NCBI GenBank assembly: GCA_951799445.1 | Contig: OX637289.1 | Location: forward strand, 10,321,321 to 10,385,320 | Source: Pseudisothecium myosuroides | Taxonomy: Eukaryota > Streptophyta > Bryopsida > Hypnales > Lembophyllaceae | Direction of reading: 5' to 3' | DNA length: 64,000 bases | In this document: in pieces, positions 12,520-25,954 of the stretch | Layout: the number at the start of each line of letters is the position of its first letter | Numbering within the stretch: position 1 is the first letter of the stretch | Notes under the pieces: model-generated | Database searches by the model: none | Seen by the model: the letters and a program-made list of their open reading frames with translations, nothing else | Told to the model about the DNA's origin: nothing | Program-made: the position numbers and the translations under genes

Positions 12520-13753
12520 GATAACCCCCTTTCATACTTTAAGGTAGGAGCATCCAAAACCAAACCAATATCCAATGGCTTCACTTTCTAAACATGGTAG
12601 TTATTTTAGAACTTAAATCTAGGTAGACTAACTAAAGGTAGAAACACCCATTAGCGTCCCTGTTTTCATTCTTGTACATTAGACTGTCACTAAATCTCTC
12701 CCTCGACTTCCCATTAATGTGTTCTTGAAATACTTAGCTCTGATTTGTTGATGTATTTGAAGGACACATACCTAATTTTGATTTGTTGACATTTGATTTT
12801 TCTAGATTTCGGTTTAGGGTCCAATTATGTGATAGTTTCAGTGGTCCAGAAAGCCGTCACTTTGAAAAATCATAGAAATTACATATTATATCCAATTTTT
12901 ATTTTTTTTAATATTCATGGTTTTAATTTACCAATACTACAAAAATGTTATTATTAGGAAAACGTGCCTCCAATTATGTTGAATTACTTAATATTGACAG
13001 TTTTGGTATTTCTATCATATAGATAGCTTATTGTTTGTTGACCAAAATATTGTTTGTCTATAGACTATCTGAATTTAGGTTCTAGAATCTTTGCCTTAAC
13101 TAGAAAGTGACGCCATTCGATATCAATGTGGTTTGGGTACTCCTACATTAGGGGTTACAAAGTAGGTAATTAGGAATGCTTGATTTTCTAAAAAAAATTA
13201 ATGTTACAAAAATTATGTTAAAAAAACTATGCAAACAACAAATTTGAGTACATACCTATAATTAACCTTATCAACCGACCTTGCAAGAAATCTAAAAATG
13301 GCTCAAAAACAATCATTTGAATGATTAATGCATATGGATTTGGAATTAGACATGAATCTTAAAGGATCCATTGAAAAAAAATTGGAAGAAAAATATATAT
13401 TTACAAATTTAATAATGTTCATTGATTTATTAATTCATTTACAATTTTTTGAATTGAATCATTTAAAACTTAAAGATTTAAAGATTTAAAATTATAATAA
13501 TTTTTTTCTAAATTTATAATTTTATTAAATTATAATATTACAAAATTTTGAAGTTTTGAATTTCAAAAGCACAATTTTATAGATTTATAGATTTTAGAAT
13601 TTAAATCTTCAACATTTTGAACTTTTATAATTACTAGTCGATCTTAATTATCAACAAAGAGAGCAAATGGGCCTCAATGTTGCAACAATAATGAGTCTTT
13701 CTGTCCATGTTATTTTTTGTGACCTTGAAATAATTCTTGGTATGAATAATAGC
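12520..13753. other. AT-rich intergenic DNA, nothing recognised
   Basis: Low-complexity A/T-rich sequence with runs of imperfect TTTAAA-type motifs. No gene, RNA or element end is visible until the TTAA at 13754. Confidence 0.5.
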
Positions 13754-13757
13754 TTAA

Positions 13758-14677
13758 CCTCTAAAGTCCCAAGGCCATTTTTCCATCAAAAACCACTCAA
13801 AACTGTCATTTCTATAGCAAAGAGCAAAAATAAATTTAAATGTTTTTTTTGTGCATATTTAACCATAGGATCTTGTACTAGATTAGTGTAAGAATGTGTG
13901 GAAGAAATTTCAGAAACTTTGACCGTGTAGATTGCAAGATATTTGCATTTAAAATGAAAGAATCAAGTTTTTTTGCACCTTGTGCAACTACATTTTTTTG
14001 GCTTTGAACCTTTTTTACTTAAAATTTTTGCTCTAATGATTTTGAATTTCTAATTTTATATGATGAAGGATTGAGTTGAAAATCTAGAAAAAATAATTCA
14101 AAAAAAAAACACTTAATTTTCATTCATCAAAAAATTATTAAGTTGAAGTAGGTTCAAGATTGAAGGAAAAATTAAATCATTAATAGCTCTAAGATAGAAT
14201 TGAAATATACTAATCTCAATGGTGAAATTGTTCTAGCAAGAAATCTTAACCTTGTGAATTTTTTTTTTAAATTGTCAAAATTGAGTTCAGAAATGAGTCC
14301 TACAAGTTATTTTTTCAAGAAGATGCTCTAATTGCCCAAAAAATAAGATTGTCCATAATTTTTGCATAACAAATCCAAATGGAATGAATCAAAGCTTTCC
14401 ATGTGGATCAAAATAAAATCTATATGAAACAAATTTTAAAAATTTAAATTTAAATTTTTTGTAAGTTTTTTTGTCTGCTCGCCAAACTAAAATTTGGGGG
14501 TTTTGTGCCACAACTTTTGCTCCCAGGTACCGATTGAAATAAAAATTACATTTTCGGAAAGCTAATGTGATTCTCTATCTTCACTGAAAATTTCAAAACA
14601 CTATGACAAATACTATGACCGTAGGAGCCTGCCCAAAATCCATTTTGTTCCCAAAGGGGACATCAGGACTTTAGGGG
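13758..14677 (-). mobile_element. 0.9-kb TTAA element, reverse orientation, both ends present
   Basis: TTAA flanks the element at 13754-13757 and 14678-14681. The left terminus in plus orientation is CCTCTAAAGTCCCAAGGCC, which equals the family's right end inverted. The right terminus is the inverted form of the left end, with GGACATCAGGACTTTAGGGG. Internal landmarks appear in the same order as in 37068-37992 when read on the minus strand. The length is 920 bp and no transposase frame is present. It is a non-autonomous copy. Confidence 0.75.
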
Positions 14678-14730
14678 TTAATCATATATAAAATATTCAA
14701 TAGAAAGAAACCAATTCATTTTTAAATTAA

Positions 14731-14732
<2 letters not shown>

Positions 14733-14821
<89 letters not shown>
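14733..14821. repeat. (TA)n microsatellite, about 44 units
   Basis: Uninterrupted alternating TA starts about 50 bases beyond the right end of the preceding TTAA element and passes into a short TCTATCTATC tail. Confidence 0.95.
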
Positions 14822-14823
<2 letters not shown>

Positions 14824-16259
14824 ATCTATCATACTTTGAAATGTTGTAATTTAATAAAATATCAAATTTAAAGGTTTATAAATTTACAAACCACAATTTT
14901 GTAAATCTATTGATTTACAAGTTAATTAGTTTAAGTTTAATGCCTCTATCCATGCAAACCATATCCTTTGAAGCTCAAGATAACCTTTCATGACTCTTTG
15001 AACAACTCTCCTCTCCCCACTTCTTTCTCTTTGTCTCTAAGTTGTCAACTTTCATCTTGTCTTGTATCTCAATTGATAACTAGTTGAAATAATTCATTTT
15101 TCTAAAAGTTTATTGTAAATTGTTAATAGCTTGGTAAACAATGAAACCTTAATAGTAAACCTTATTTCATTTCCATTAATTTAAATTTTAACAGGATTAA
15201 AAAAATATTATGTATTAATTTCTAAATTTAATTAATTAATTAACTTTCAAAAATTTCAAATTTAATACTTCCAACTTTAGAAATATTGATATTTAATTGC
15301 ACAGTCGTTCTTCAAATGCCGTTTTTAAAAATTTATCAATTATCAATTTACTAATTTGAAGACTCAAAAATTCATTTAAATCTCTGAAATTTTAAAAACT
15401 TAGTTCATCATAATTGTCAGCTAAGAGTAGAATGGAACAATAAACTAGCGACTACTGTAATTTATGAATTTACAAATGAACAAACTACAAATTCATAATT
15501 TATAAATAATTTGTGAAATTTTGATTTGCCGTTTAATTTTTCTTTTAAACCACAAATTCATAATTTTAAAGATTTTACAATTTCAAACAATTGGACGGAA
15601 TTGTTAGTAAGTATGCCGTGAAGCTTTAGTGTTGAATTTACAATACAAGCAAAATCTATAGAAATTGGTCATAATTGTAGTTGTTGAGGTTCAAGATAAC
15701 CTTTCATATTTCTTTGTACAACTCAACTCCAATCACTTTTTTCTCGTCAACTCGAAGTCATTGACTTTTGTCTTGCCTTGTAGCTCGGCCAATAATAAGA
15801 TTGGAGTAGGGAAAATAATAAAAGCCCTTATTTTTACACATATAATTTATGTTTCAATAATTGCATCTCTTCATAGTATCAATAGAAAATTAGGTTGGCA
15901 TTATATCATCATTGACCTATCATCTATTGTAATAGGACATTTTAAAGCTCAAATTTAATTTTGCAATGATAGAATTTTTTACTGCAACTAGTAATGATGG
16001 TTTAGATTTAGAGATGGCTACCTAAGGTAGCACATTTTGATATTGCTAAAACTTTGAAGTGAGTTAAAATCTAAATAAATTATTGTTCTTATGCTTTATT
16101 TGAATAATCACTTGGTTGTATTTTAGCATCAATTTTTTTTTTTAAATAATATTCATGATGTTTTTGTTGAAGTTTTCGTAGGAGGGGGCCACTGTTAAAA
16201 TTGATATTCTAATTTTAAAAGCTCCTAGAGATGATATGATCCTCAAATTTACTAAATTA
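14822..16259. other. AT-rich intergenic DNA, nothing recognised
   Basis: A/T-rich sequence with repeated words such as AATTCATAATTT. Around 14940-15000 and again 15680-15730 similar phrases occur (AAGATAACCTTTCAT followed by a CTCTTTG/TTCTTTG block), so a diverged duplication of about 740-bp spacing is likely. No gene is supported. Confidence 0.45.
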
Positions 16260-16261
16260 TA

Positions 16262-16810
16262 CTCCCTCTCTCCCATTAAAAGCCTCTAAATCAAAAAGCT
16301 CTATTTACCAATTTTGACCGTTCAATAAGCATTTGCCATGTTGAACGACCTCATTAGGGCAAGTTAAGCAATCAAGGGAGCATTCCTTTCAAGCTTGGCC
16401 TTGCCTATATGAGGCACCTTGTACTTGTTAATTTCGTCTTGATCATCTTAACCAAGCATTGTTACAAGGTGAGAAAGGTCATCTTCAACTTCTCCACTTC
16501 ACAAACACCTTGATTGTCACAACAATGAGATCATCTATTGCTTTGGTGTTATAACAATACAATACTTTAAAAAACAACTGTTCAAGGACATTTATGTTCG
16601 GGCCGGCAACATTTGCAAGCTATATTCAAATGTGATACTTTTAACACGGATTTTGGGTGCTAAAATGATGGCGCCTAAGTTAGAAATTTTGCATAGATCT
16701 AAGAGATGGGTTATGGATATTTGAATGCATGTGGCACTGGCACAAAGACTAAAAATAGATTTAATTCCTTACCGGAATTTTTCTAGAGGTTTTTAGTGGG
16801 ACAAAGGGAG
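16262..16810. mobile_element. Stowaway-like (Tc1/mariner) MITE
   Basis: The left terminus CTCCCTCTCTCCCATTAAAA continues with a CTCTA block. The right terminus ends TTTTTAGTGGGACAAAGGGAG and is its inverted counterpart. TA stands directly outside both ends (16260-16261 and 16811-16812). CTCCCTC-type termini with TA duplications are the known signature of plant Stowaway elements. At 549 bp it is longer than most Stowaways and carries no transposase. Confidence 0.75.
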
Positions 16811-16812
16811 TA

Positions 16813-19143
16813 GCATTTTTAATTTGTTTGAATTTTTGTATGAATAGATATTAATTTGAGATAAATTGTTTTTAATTACACCAATTTTGTTGCATGACCA
16901 TAATTTAAAATTTGACATAAAAATAGGAGATTGAAAATTGTTAACAAATCGTTTTCTTTATGATCAAAAATTATAAATTTTCAATCTATAAATAATATTA
17001 TGTATTTTCTTTTTCCTTGTGATCCATAATGCATTTTGTCTTAGAGCATATGTTTACAATTCAAAAGAAATTGTTAAAACTCATCTAAACTTTGAATTTT
17101 ATATATTTTTAAAGCATATTCAATTAAGCTAAAAAAAACTTATGCATTTTGTGATGATGTATAGAGCAAAACATGCCATTGTGTTTTCTTTCTAATGGTA
17201 CTCTTATGTCTTTCAATTGCAATCTCATGTAATCCTCAATTCAAAGTAATATTAGAATAATGATAGTTTCAAAGTCTTCAATTAGTCATCATTGGTAATG
17301 TAGAGAAAAGTAGAGCCCTACTTATTATAGATACTATAGAATCAAATGTTTTTAGACATTTATTCAATTGTATATTTTGGCTTGTAGTGTATTTGTGGTT
17401 TATTTGGCGTGCAACGGAAGTGCATTCCAAAGGCAACATTTTTCACATCACTAGATATCTTTCCAAGACTACAAAATGCATTTAATTTGTTTTGACACAA
17501 TTTAAATAATGATCTTTAGGTAGAAACTGGTTTAGTTATTTTGAAGTGACCTTTGATATATATATATATATATATGATCCACTTTGCGACTATGGGAGGC
17601 CTTTGAAGCACCACAACTAAGATTCAAGCTATAACTGGAATGATGGAATGAAGCCCATATGCCAAAATGGTGGAATGAAGCCAAGATTGAATGTTGGAAA
17701 CCTTGAGATGAAAATGCTAAGAGATGGGAATGGAGGTGAAGTGGATGAATGGGTGAAACTTTTGCTTATGTTAGCAAAATGGATTTGAAGTTTGATGAGG
17801 ATAGTATTTGGAATTTGTGTTAGGATAGTGTTTGGATGAATTTTTATTTGATTTATATTATGTTTCTGAGTTACTTGATATAAAATTGCATGCGGTATAT
17901 ACTTTACTCTAAATGTCAATGTATACAAAAGATAAGGTTTTGATGGATGACGGTTTGACAAATTTAAAATAAAAGAGGTGGAATTTTGAAGAGAAGAACT
18001 CCAAAAATTTGGACGAATTTGTATTGTACATAAAAAAAATCCTGTAATTCTTGAATGGCAAAATCAAAAGACACCAAATGTCATGGTTGAGTTTTACTAC
18101 AGTTTACCTATTAGTTAACTCTACTGTGTGTACTATTTTGGAGGCGATTTACAAATGATTTTAAATAAATGGAAAGATATGGAAAATGCACTTGCTTCTC
18201 TTTGACACTATTATGCCGTTTATGTTACAAGTTCTTGTTTGTGCCTTTTCTAGGTAGTAATAAAACATATGTTTCAATTCATTTTCTACTCATAATTAGT
18301 TCGTTTGGACAGACTTGGAAATGTGCAAGAGCCTTATGCCTTGGGCGATGCATAAGACAGTGACTTATAATGACTTACATTTAATCCCTCTTCAGCAGAT
18401 CCTTAGTACATGTTGTCTTATGTTGGATACTTCTTTTCTCATTTCAAATCTCATACTGCACTTTGTTGTGCCCCCTATTCACAAAATGAGGGATGGATCT
18501 TTAGCCAAAATTCCAATGTATGGTTGAATCCTAAAATATTTCAATATATTGATGTTAAAATAAGATTTTTTTTCCAAACCTTGGAAATTTTTATACAACA
18601 TCGATTTGAAATTTCCATCACCAAGGTTTTAGCATCTAAAAATGGGTCCCCAAAACCTTCAATAATTGGATGTCACTTGTAGCTTAGAGATTAATGGAGT
18701 CTTAATATCATTTAGCAATTTGAATACCATATCCATATTTTTTGAATTTGGATAATTTTTTTGTAGACTTTGAAAATTGAAATAATAATGTAATTACAAT
18801 TAATAAATCCTTTCCTAAACATTCATGGAATGTTTTAGCTTTCATTAGAAATTTTACAAAGCTATTGAAATTTCAATAATCACTAAAGGACAATTGTCTA
18901 CGAAGTGGACAATTAGAAAGTCATGTAGGTTAATATGAAGTCAATTTTGAGAAGTTGAAAGAGAAATTCTTATCAAAGATTCACATTTCTATAAGCTTTC
19001 CAAAAATCTAATTAATTTTCCAATTGATTAGGTGCCCGAGTCAAAAGTTAGGGGGCTCAAAAGTTTAGAGGTAGCTTTGGCAACATGCTAATAGAAAGGG
19101 CAAACAATTGGGCAACTAGTTAGGCAAATTGTAATTTTTTTCA
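16813..19143. other. AT-rich intergenic DNA without a supported gene
   Basis: A minus-strand open frame of 110 codons at 17629-17961 consists of low-complexity I/N/P/F-rich sequence and resembles no family. The part 18925-19095 is related to 960-1145. A short (TA)n lies at about 17557-17574. Confidence 0.45.
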
Positions 19144-19147
19144 TTAA

Positions 19148-20045
19148 CCCCTAAAGCACCGTTGTCCCTTTGGGGGACAAATGCGTTTTCGGGTAGGTAC
19201 CTACAGGCTGAAATTTTCTCCTGATTTTTTGAAACTTTTTGTGAACATGAAAAATTGAGAGAAGTACGTGGCAAAATTCTTTTTTTTGAAATCGGACCTT
19301 TGAGCGAGAACTTATGCCATTTCTTGGAATGCGTGGGGACAGGGGGCAGCAAAAAAATTTTGCAAAATTTTGAATTTTTTTTCTCATAGATTATATTTTT
19401 GTCTATCTGGAAAGCTTTGATTCATTTCATTTGGATTTGTTATGAGGAAGTTATGGACATTCTTGTTTTTCGGGCAATTAGAGCATCTTCTTGAAAAAAA
19501 TAACTTGTAGGATTCGTTTCGGAATGCAATTTTTGTAATTTTTCAATTTTTTTTTGAATGGTTTAGTTTACTTGCTAGAACAATCTCACCATTGGGATTA
19601 GTCTATTTTAATTCCATCTAAAATATATGAATATTTTAGATTTTCCTTCTGTCTTGTACCTACTTCTACTTAACAATTTTTTTAAGAATGATAATTAAGT
19701 TTTTTTGAATTTTTTCTCCCTACACTCTCAACTCAATTCTCCACTATAAATATTTAAAGCTCAAAATGTTGTAGTGCAAAAAATTTAAGTTAAAAATGTT
19801 TAAAGTAAAAAAATCTGGTCCTGCAATGTGCTGAAAAATTTGTTTTTTCCACTTTAAACGCACATATCTTGCAATCTGTGCGGTCAAAAATTCTGAAATA
19901 TTTTCCACACATTCTCATACCAATTAGGTGTAAGATCCTATGGTTAGATGTGAAAAAAGAACAATTTTATTTATTTTTTACTTTTTGCTATAGAAATGGC
20001 AGTTTTGAGTGTTTTTGGCAAAAAAAGGCCTCGGTCCTTTAGGGG
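19148..20045 (+). mobile_element. 0.9-kb TTAA element, forward copy, complete
   Basis: TTAA flanks the element at 19144-19147 and 20046-20049. The termini are CCCCTAAAGCACCG on the left and, inverted on the right, CCCCTAAAGGACCG, so the first 14 bases differ at one position. Next to the left end is a small GTCCCTTTGGGGGAC palindrome, also present in the copies at 22653 and 37068. The length is 898 bp. Open frames are short, so no transposase is encoded. This is the cleanest copy in the window for defining the termini. Confidence 0.8.
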
Positions 20046-20049
20046 TTAA

Positions 20050-20682
20050 CTTTGAACTCTTATATCTTGCAATTTATTTATCCAAATGGACTCAATTTTT
20101 TCTATACACTCTGATAGTAGTATAGAAAAAAAATGTAGTTGAAATGAAAAATAATTTTTTCCTCCTCCAAATTTCACTCAATACACTAAAAATGGCAATT
20201 TTAGAACAATTTTAGAATCCTTAGCACAAATTCTAAAGTAAATTCATGGAATTTTTATTTTTATTTAATTGAAAATGATCTTTTTTGTACTTTTTTGTAG
20301 GAAAAAAAATTGTGTTAACTATTGGGATTTTGATTTGTCCAAAAAATATTAAAATCTTGCCCATGTAGTTGTTTTTTGGGGCATCCTCTAAGTGCAAGAT
20401 TTTGTGTGTGTATGTTAGATACTTCTATTATCTTAGAAAATTGGCATGCAAGTAACCAACATAACTACCTACCCAATGGTCTGAGTTACAAACATTGAAT
20501 AGTGCCTCTTTCTCCACAAAGTTGAGTCAAATTGTATTGATCCCATTCGGCAAGGCCCAAATTTTCTTTTCTTCTACCTTCAAATATTATAATCTTGCAA
20601 TCTATGTGGTCAATTGGTCTAAAAATTTTCCACAAATTTCTAAAGTAGTCTAGTACAAAATTGTATGGTTACAAACTTGAAA

Positions 20683-20720
<38 letters not shown>

Positions 20721-20793
20721 AGTCATTCTCAATGCACTAGAAAGTGATAAATTTGGAGACTTTTTGTGAAAAATAGTGAAAGAGCTTTAGGTG
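20050..20793 (+). repeat. Degraded right-hand pieces of TTAA-family elements
   Basis: Two blocks resembling the right third of the 0.9-kb family follow one another (around 20060-20230 and 20570-20793). The second ends GCTTTAGGTG before TTAA at 20794-20797. A (TA)n microsatellite at about 20688-20717 interrupts the second block. These are old, partial copies. Confidence 0.5.
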
Positions 20794-20797
20794 TTAA

Positions 20798-22648
20798 TAG
20801 AATAATGCATTTCTTTACGTGGTGGATACGAATATTTTATTTGTTCATACTCCCTGTGATTTCTAAGTAATAGTGGTGTTTCCTTTGTAAAACACAAAGG
20901 AAATACCAATATTATTTAAAAATTGAGGGTGTAAGAGATTAGAATAATGCAAATGTCTATAAAATGGATAGAAGAATGCATTATTTTATTTTTAAATGAT
21001 AAATTAACAATTATTCAATCTGAAGTAATAACTAAATTTTTAAAAGATAGCACTCCTCTACTACCAATTTGGTGAATGTCATGTGGGTCTCTGTATAATT
21101 TATGCATTTTATACATATATGTTCCATAAGGCTTGCCTTTTACTATGTCATGTGTAGCTCTTGTGAACCTTTTGAGTGAGTCACAATGGTTGAATATGTA
21201 AGATTGTCAAAAAAACAAGAACATCATTAAAAAGATACAATAGTGACAATAGACTTCAAATTGGCAAATATACATATCTTTATTCAACAAATGTTCATAA
21301 GGACATTAGACAATATGCATGCATTCCTAAACACAATTTAAGTGTAAATCTACAAGTGCTTCTTATGGCTATGGCACCAGTTTTTATCTTGGCTGTCAAT
21401 TGGAGGAAATTGACTTCATCAAAAGATATTGCTTACAGTGTTACAATGAAATTAAGGTAAATAATATATTTAATAATATATATAAGCAAAAATGTGCAAA
21501 TTTCAAAAAACAATTCAACTTAAAAGGCAACTTGTAACAACACTTAGTTGCACACTTGAAATAATATATGCATTGGCCTATTTTGAATCCTTTTGTAAAA
21601 TTTGAGAAGTTGTGGAGTTTTTTATTGTTAAGATGTATAACATTCCATACAACAAGACAACTAAAGTCAAATAATAATAAAAAATCTATCATTGTTTCAT
21701 CATCATAGAATAGCTATGTGATTGAAGTTCTAAAACTTTGAATCGCACCAATTGTTTGAAGTTGATTGCATTATACATATCCAAAATAAAGTGTTGTTGA
21801 CTTTAATTTTCTAAAACCACTTCCAGAAATTTGATTAGTATGAAAATACATGCTACACAATGGTTGCCATTGTCTTTTTTTTTTTTTTTTTCCAAAATCC
21901 CCAAAATACTTACTTGTTTGGAAGAAATCATACAAATTTCTTCAATTTTGAACAAAATAATCTTTGTTGTAAAGTTTATCTAGCTAGATTGGACAATGCA
22001 TGCAATATGCTAAATTTTGTAGTAGATGCATGATATGTGTTCAAGACAAGTTGTAATTCCAACAAATGCAAATTAATTTTTGTGGGGTTATATTGTAGAA
22101 TGAATAAAATTGTGCTACATATGCTTCTAAAAGAACTGAGTTGGTTATCAATTTGTAGCTAAAAAAGGAATCTGCTCCTTTCAAACAAAATAAAATAAAT
22201 TTGAACTACATACCTACACAATATAATTTAAAGGTTGATTTTAGCGTGCAAAAATTTGTTAAGAGCAATACAATGAATTTCATAGGAATAATCAATAATA
22301 CCTTTTTGGGGGGGGATGAAATTTCTAAATTGTTACAAAATTTTAGGATTATATTGTTCAGTGTTGGATGAGGTTCTATCCCTCCACATGGACTGGTAAC
22401 TATGCATAACATTGTGTATTGTGCAAATTTCTTTTCTTCAAGAAGAAATTCTTTTCTGGATATACATGAAGCCATTTAGGTAGGTTCTAATGGCATAAGT
22501 AGGTAACTTATACTTTCAACATTGAAAATTCATAGAATTTTTTTGTATGTGAGAAAATTATGAAGTCCTAGAATTGGGTTCTTTCAAGGAGGCTGACATT
22601 CTTATTGAAAACAAATCATCATTTAAACCACCCACCTACAAAACATTC
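20798..22648. other. AT-rich intergenic DNA, nothing recognised
   Basis: No gene, RNA or complete element is visible. There is a poly-T run at about 21875-21892 and a G-run at about 22306-22315. Short open frames are A/T-biased and without family resemblance. Confidence 0.45.
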
Positions 22649-22652
22649 TTGA

Positions 22653-23559
22653 CTCCTAAAGAACTGTTGTCCCTTTGGGGGACAAATGCGTTTTTGGGCA
22701 GGTACCTACGGGTTGAAATTTTGTCGTAATTTTTTGAAACTTTTTTTGAAGATAGAAAAACTGATAAGCTTTGTGGGAATATAATTTTTTTGTACAATCG
22801 GTGCCCGAGAACAACAATTACGACCAAATAAGCTCAAAACAAGGGACGGGGGACAGCTTGGGCAACAAAAATAAATTTGCAAAAATTTAAATTTTTTTAT
22901 ATATACTTTTTCTCATAGATTATATTTTTGTCTATCTAGAAAGCTTTGATTCATTTCATTTGGATTTGTTATGAGAAAGTTATGGACATTCTTGTTTTTT
23001 GGGCAGTTAGAGCATCTTTTTGAAAAAAATAACTTGTAGGATTCATTTTTGAATGCAATTTTTCAAATTTTTCAAATTTTTTTTGCATGGTTTATTTTAC
23101 TTGCTAAAACAATCTCACCGTTGGGATTAGTGCATTTTAATTCCATTTAAAATATATGAATATTTTAGATTTTCCTTCTATCTTGTAACTACTTCTACTT
23201 AACAATTTTTTTAAGAATGATAATTAAGTTTTTTGAATTTTTTTTCCCATAGACTCTCAACTCAATTCTCCATTGTAAAGATTTAAAGCTCAAAACTCTG
23301 TAGTGTAAAAATTTTAAGTTAAAAAATCTAGTCCTGCAATGTGCATAAAAACTTGTTTTTTCACTTTAAATGCAAATATCTTGCAATCTGTGCAGTCAAG
23401 AATTCTAAAAAAATTCCACACATTCTTATACTAGTTAGGTGTAAGATCCTACAGTTAGATGTGCAAAAAAAGCGTTTTTCAATTTTTTTACTCTTTGCTA
23501 CAGAAATGACAATTTTGAGTGTGTTTTTTGGCAGAAAAAAGGCCTTGGTCCTTTAGGGG
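22653..23559 (+). mobile_element. 0.9-kb TTAA element, forward copy, decayed flanks
   Basis: The left terminus CTCCTAAAGAACTGTTGTCCC and the right terminus GGTCCTTTAGGGG are the family's ends with a few changes. The outside bases are TTGA and ATGA, so the original TTAA flanks have mutated. The length is 907 bp, and the internal landmarks run in the same order as in 19148-20045. There is no coding capacity. The decayed flanks suggest an older insertion than the copies at 19148 and 37068. Confidence 0.75.
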
Positions 23560-25954
23560 ATGATTGGGCCTTGAACTATCCAACGGAAGCTTGAGAGGAG
23601 ATACTTGAAGAGATGTTAAAAGCTTAAGATGGGAAGAAACCACCACTTGCCAATTTTACTTATTTCTAGAGGAGCATCTTGCATGTCAAAGAGGACCCCA
23701 TGCATGTGTGAGAGAGACCCCAATGAAGGTTTACAATGTTACACATTTGGGGGAAAAAAAGTGATGTTTTCGGGTGTTTCTTTGTGAATGCTTCTTGTGA
23801 AAGCCTCCTTCCCTTTGGTCTCAAGTATTGGGCCCGAGTACCCTACGTGAAGGTCAAATTCAGCATAAATTAAGTCGTTTTGATTAAAAAGAAGTGTCTA
23901 ATGTCCTCTTTCAAATGGTGTGAGGTAATATGGACCTGCCCATTAGGAACTTCAAGGCATGTGAACATGGTGCCACAATAGTACATTGAAATGCAATTAA
24001 GATAATTTGGTGCCAACCTTTGTACTAGCTTAGTATGGATAAAATGACACTAAAATGACCTGTATGCGGCCTTTGGTGTCAAAATGGCACCAAAACAATC
24101 TGGCCCAACTTTGAGTGAGTGCTGAATCAGACCTTCACGTATGATATTGGTCCCAAGCGTTGGTCCCTTGAATAGTCCCGTACAGCATGCTACGTTGAGT
24201 CCTATCGTTTCTACTGTGAGTCCTGTCCCATACGGTACGCCGACGCGGGAGAATGACTGAGCCTGCAGTCACTGCTCTTGGGTATTCAGGCAGGCACTGG
24301 AGGAATGCAAGGCGAGCATCTCCGATCTCGGTCGAAACTGAAGCAGTGCCGAGCATCACATGCATGCAACTGAAGCGAAGCGGGGCCCAATTTATCTGAT
24401 TTGTCCAGGAGAAAGCGGCACCCTTCCATTCCAATCTACTAAACATAGCCCCTTCCCCCCTTCCCCGCGGTTCCCAATTTTATAATCCACTGCTCACATC
24501 CCTGGCTCCCTGCAAGTGTGGCGCGGGTGGGGAGAGCGTTCAAAAGCATTAATGACCAGCTCCCTGCTCAGTGCTCACTCCTGGAGCGTCGCTAACTTAC
24601 CTGGAACGCTCTTTACTGCTTGGCCTCGCAGGCTCACTCTCTGATGAGTCTCTGACACCTCTTCCGCTTCCCCCTTGTTTGCATTCCGCTGGAGCTTCCT
24701 CCTGTCCTCACTTCCAGCACCCTGGGGCCAGGGCGCCAGTAGTTGCAACCACTCTGCTCTGTGGCCTCCTCCACATGGACTCATGAACTCGATCAGTTGG
24801 AAAGAGATCGTCGACGTCGCACACTCGTAGAGACGTACTGAGATCGATGAGTTGCAGGCCAGCTTGCGAGGGAAACGAAGTGAGCTGGAAGATGTTCAGT
24901 TGCAGTGTTGAGGAGACGATCGAGCTAGAGAGGGAGAAATTGGGTGGCTTGGATCGATCTGACGTGCAGGGGCAATGAAATGCCGGGGCAGCTAGCTACT
25001 TGCTACTTGGCCGGAGTGGAGGACTGAATAGAGCGAGCTGGGAAACTAATGACGCACACTGCACTCGCACATGCGCACACATGTCGTGGGGCTTACACGC
25101 CATGACGACTCTTGCTGGTTGGGCTGCGGCGGTGTAGCAAGGCATCGTCTGTAGGGCGCGCATTTCTCTAAGTTGCGCGCGGTCCTTGCGAGTGAGTATT
25201 TGAATTGGGAAGTAGGGAAGAGCAGGTGGATATACAGAGGAGGAGCAGGTGGGAAGTGGAAGCGACTGCTGAATGATCGATGATTTTTAGATAAGGCGCG
25301 CATGTATGTACGTCGACGCCGAGGTGTCCGGAAGGAAGCTTTTGGGGTCCTGGTTCGTCTGCCATATCCGTAACCTCAGGTGCCGCTTTCAAATGTTTTT
25401 TTTTTCTTTCATCCGTAAATAGTTGGGCAGCTAGAAAGTTAGTTTGCAAGCAAGGAACGAAGGAAGGTGCAGCCAATGTGAGTGGGTTTCCAATGCTTGT
25501 TGGTTTCGCTGTCACGTCGCTCTGAGTACGAGTGTAACGCCACTGGGTGTGTTGCAGGGTGACGACTTCTTCAGGTCGGCCGCCATGTCGTCTTCGTCCA
25601 GAGGGTTTAGTCACAATGCTGGCATCATCCAGCAGGGCTTGTCTCTGGGAGTAATAGTGCCGATTTGGAGTCGCTAGCTTGTAGAGGGAAAAAAACTCCA
25701 TGGCAGTCACCTTTGCGGCTGGGGCGTAGAATGCTGTCCGATCAATGTGGATGCTGCTGCGGCGGCGGCGGCGAGACTGAGGTAGAGGGTTGTAGACGCC
25801 AGGCGGCTGGGAAGCGGAAAAACCCGGGCTGGAGTGCAGCATTGTGACTTCAGGTTTGGTGTTTAGGTTTGTGGGATTGGAGAGCTCAGCTCGGGATTGA
25901 TGGCCAGGTCCAGACGACAGAGTTGTTGATAATAAGGAAATTCTCCCGCAAGCA
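23560..25954 (+). promoter_or_regulatory. 5' flank and probable long leader of the LRR receptor-like kinase
   Basis: Up to about 24.1 kb the sequence is AT-rich intergenic DNA. From about 24.1 kb onward it becomes clearly GC-richer and stays so through the kinase gene. A TTTATAAT motif at 24478-24485 is a possible TATA box, which would give a leader of over 1.4 kb. That span has several upstream ATGs, including an open frame of 77 codons at 25444-25677. The true transcription start and any leader intron cannot be fixed from the sequence. Confidence 0.4.

Noticed and set aside
17629..17961. A 110-codon minus-strand frame rich in I, N, P and F
   Set aside because: It consists of low-complexity sequence with an internal imperfect repeat. 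It has no signal or domain and lies in AT-rich intergenic DNA.
24135..24446. A 103-codon minus-strand frame with an AFSWTNQ phrase reminiscent of LINE proteins
   Set aside because: The resemblance is limited to a few residues. No reverse transcriptase motif follows, and the stretch fits the GC-richer upstream region of the kinase gene.
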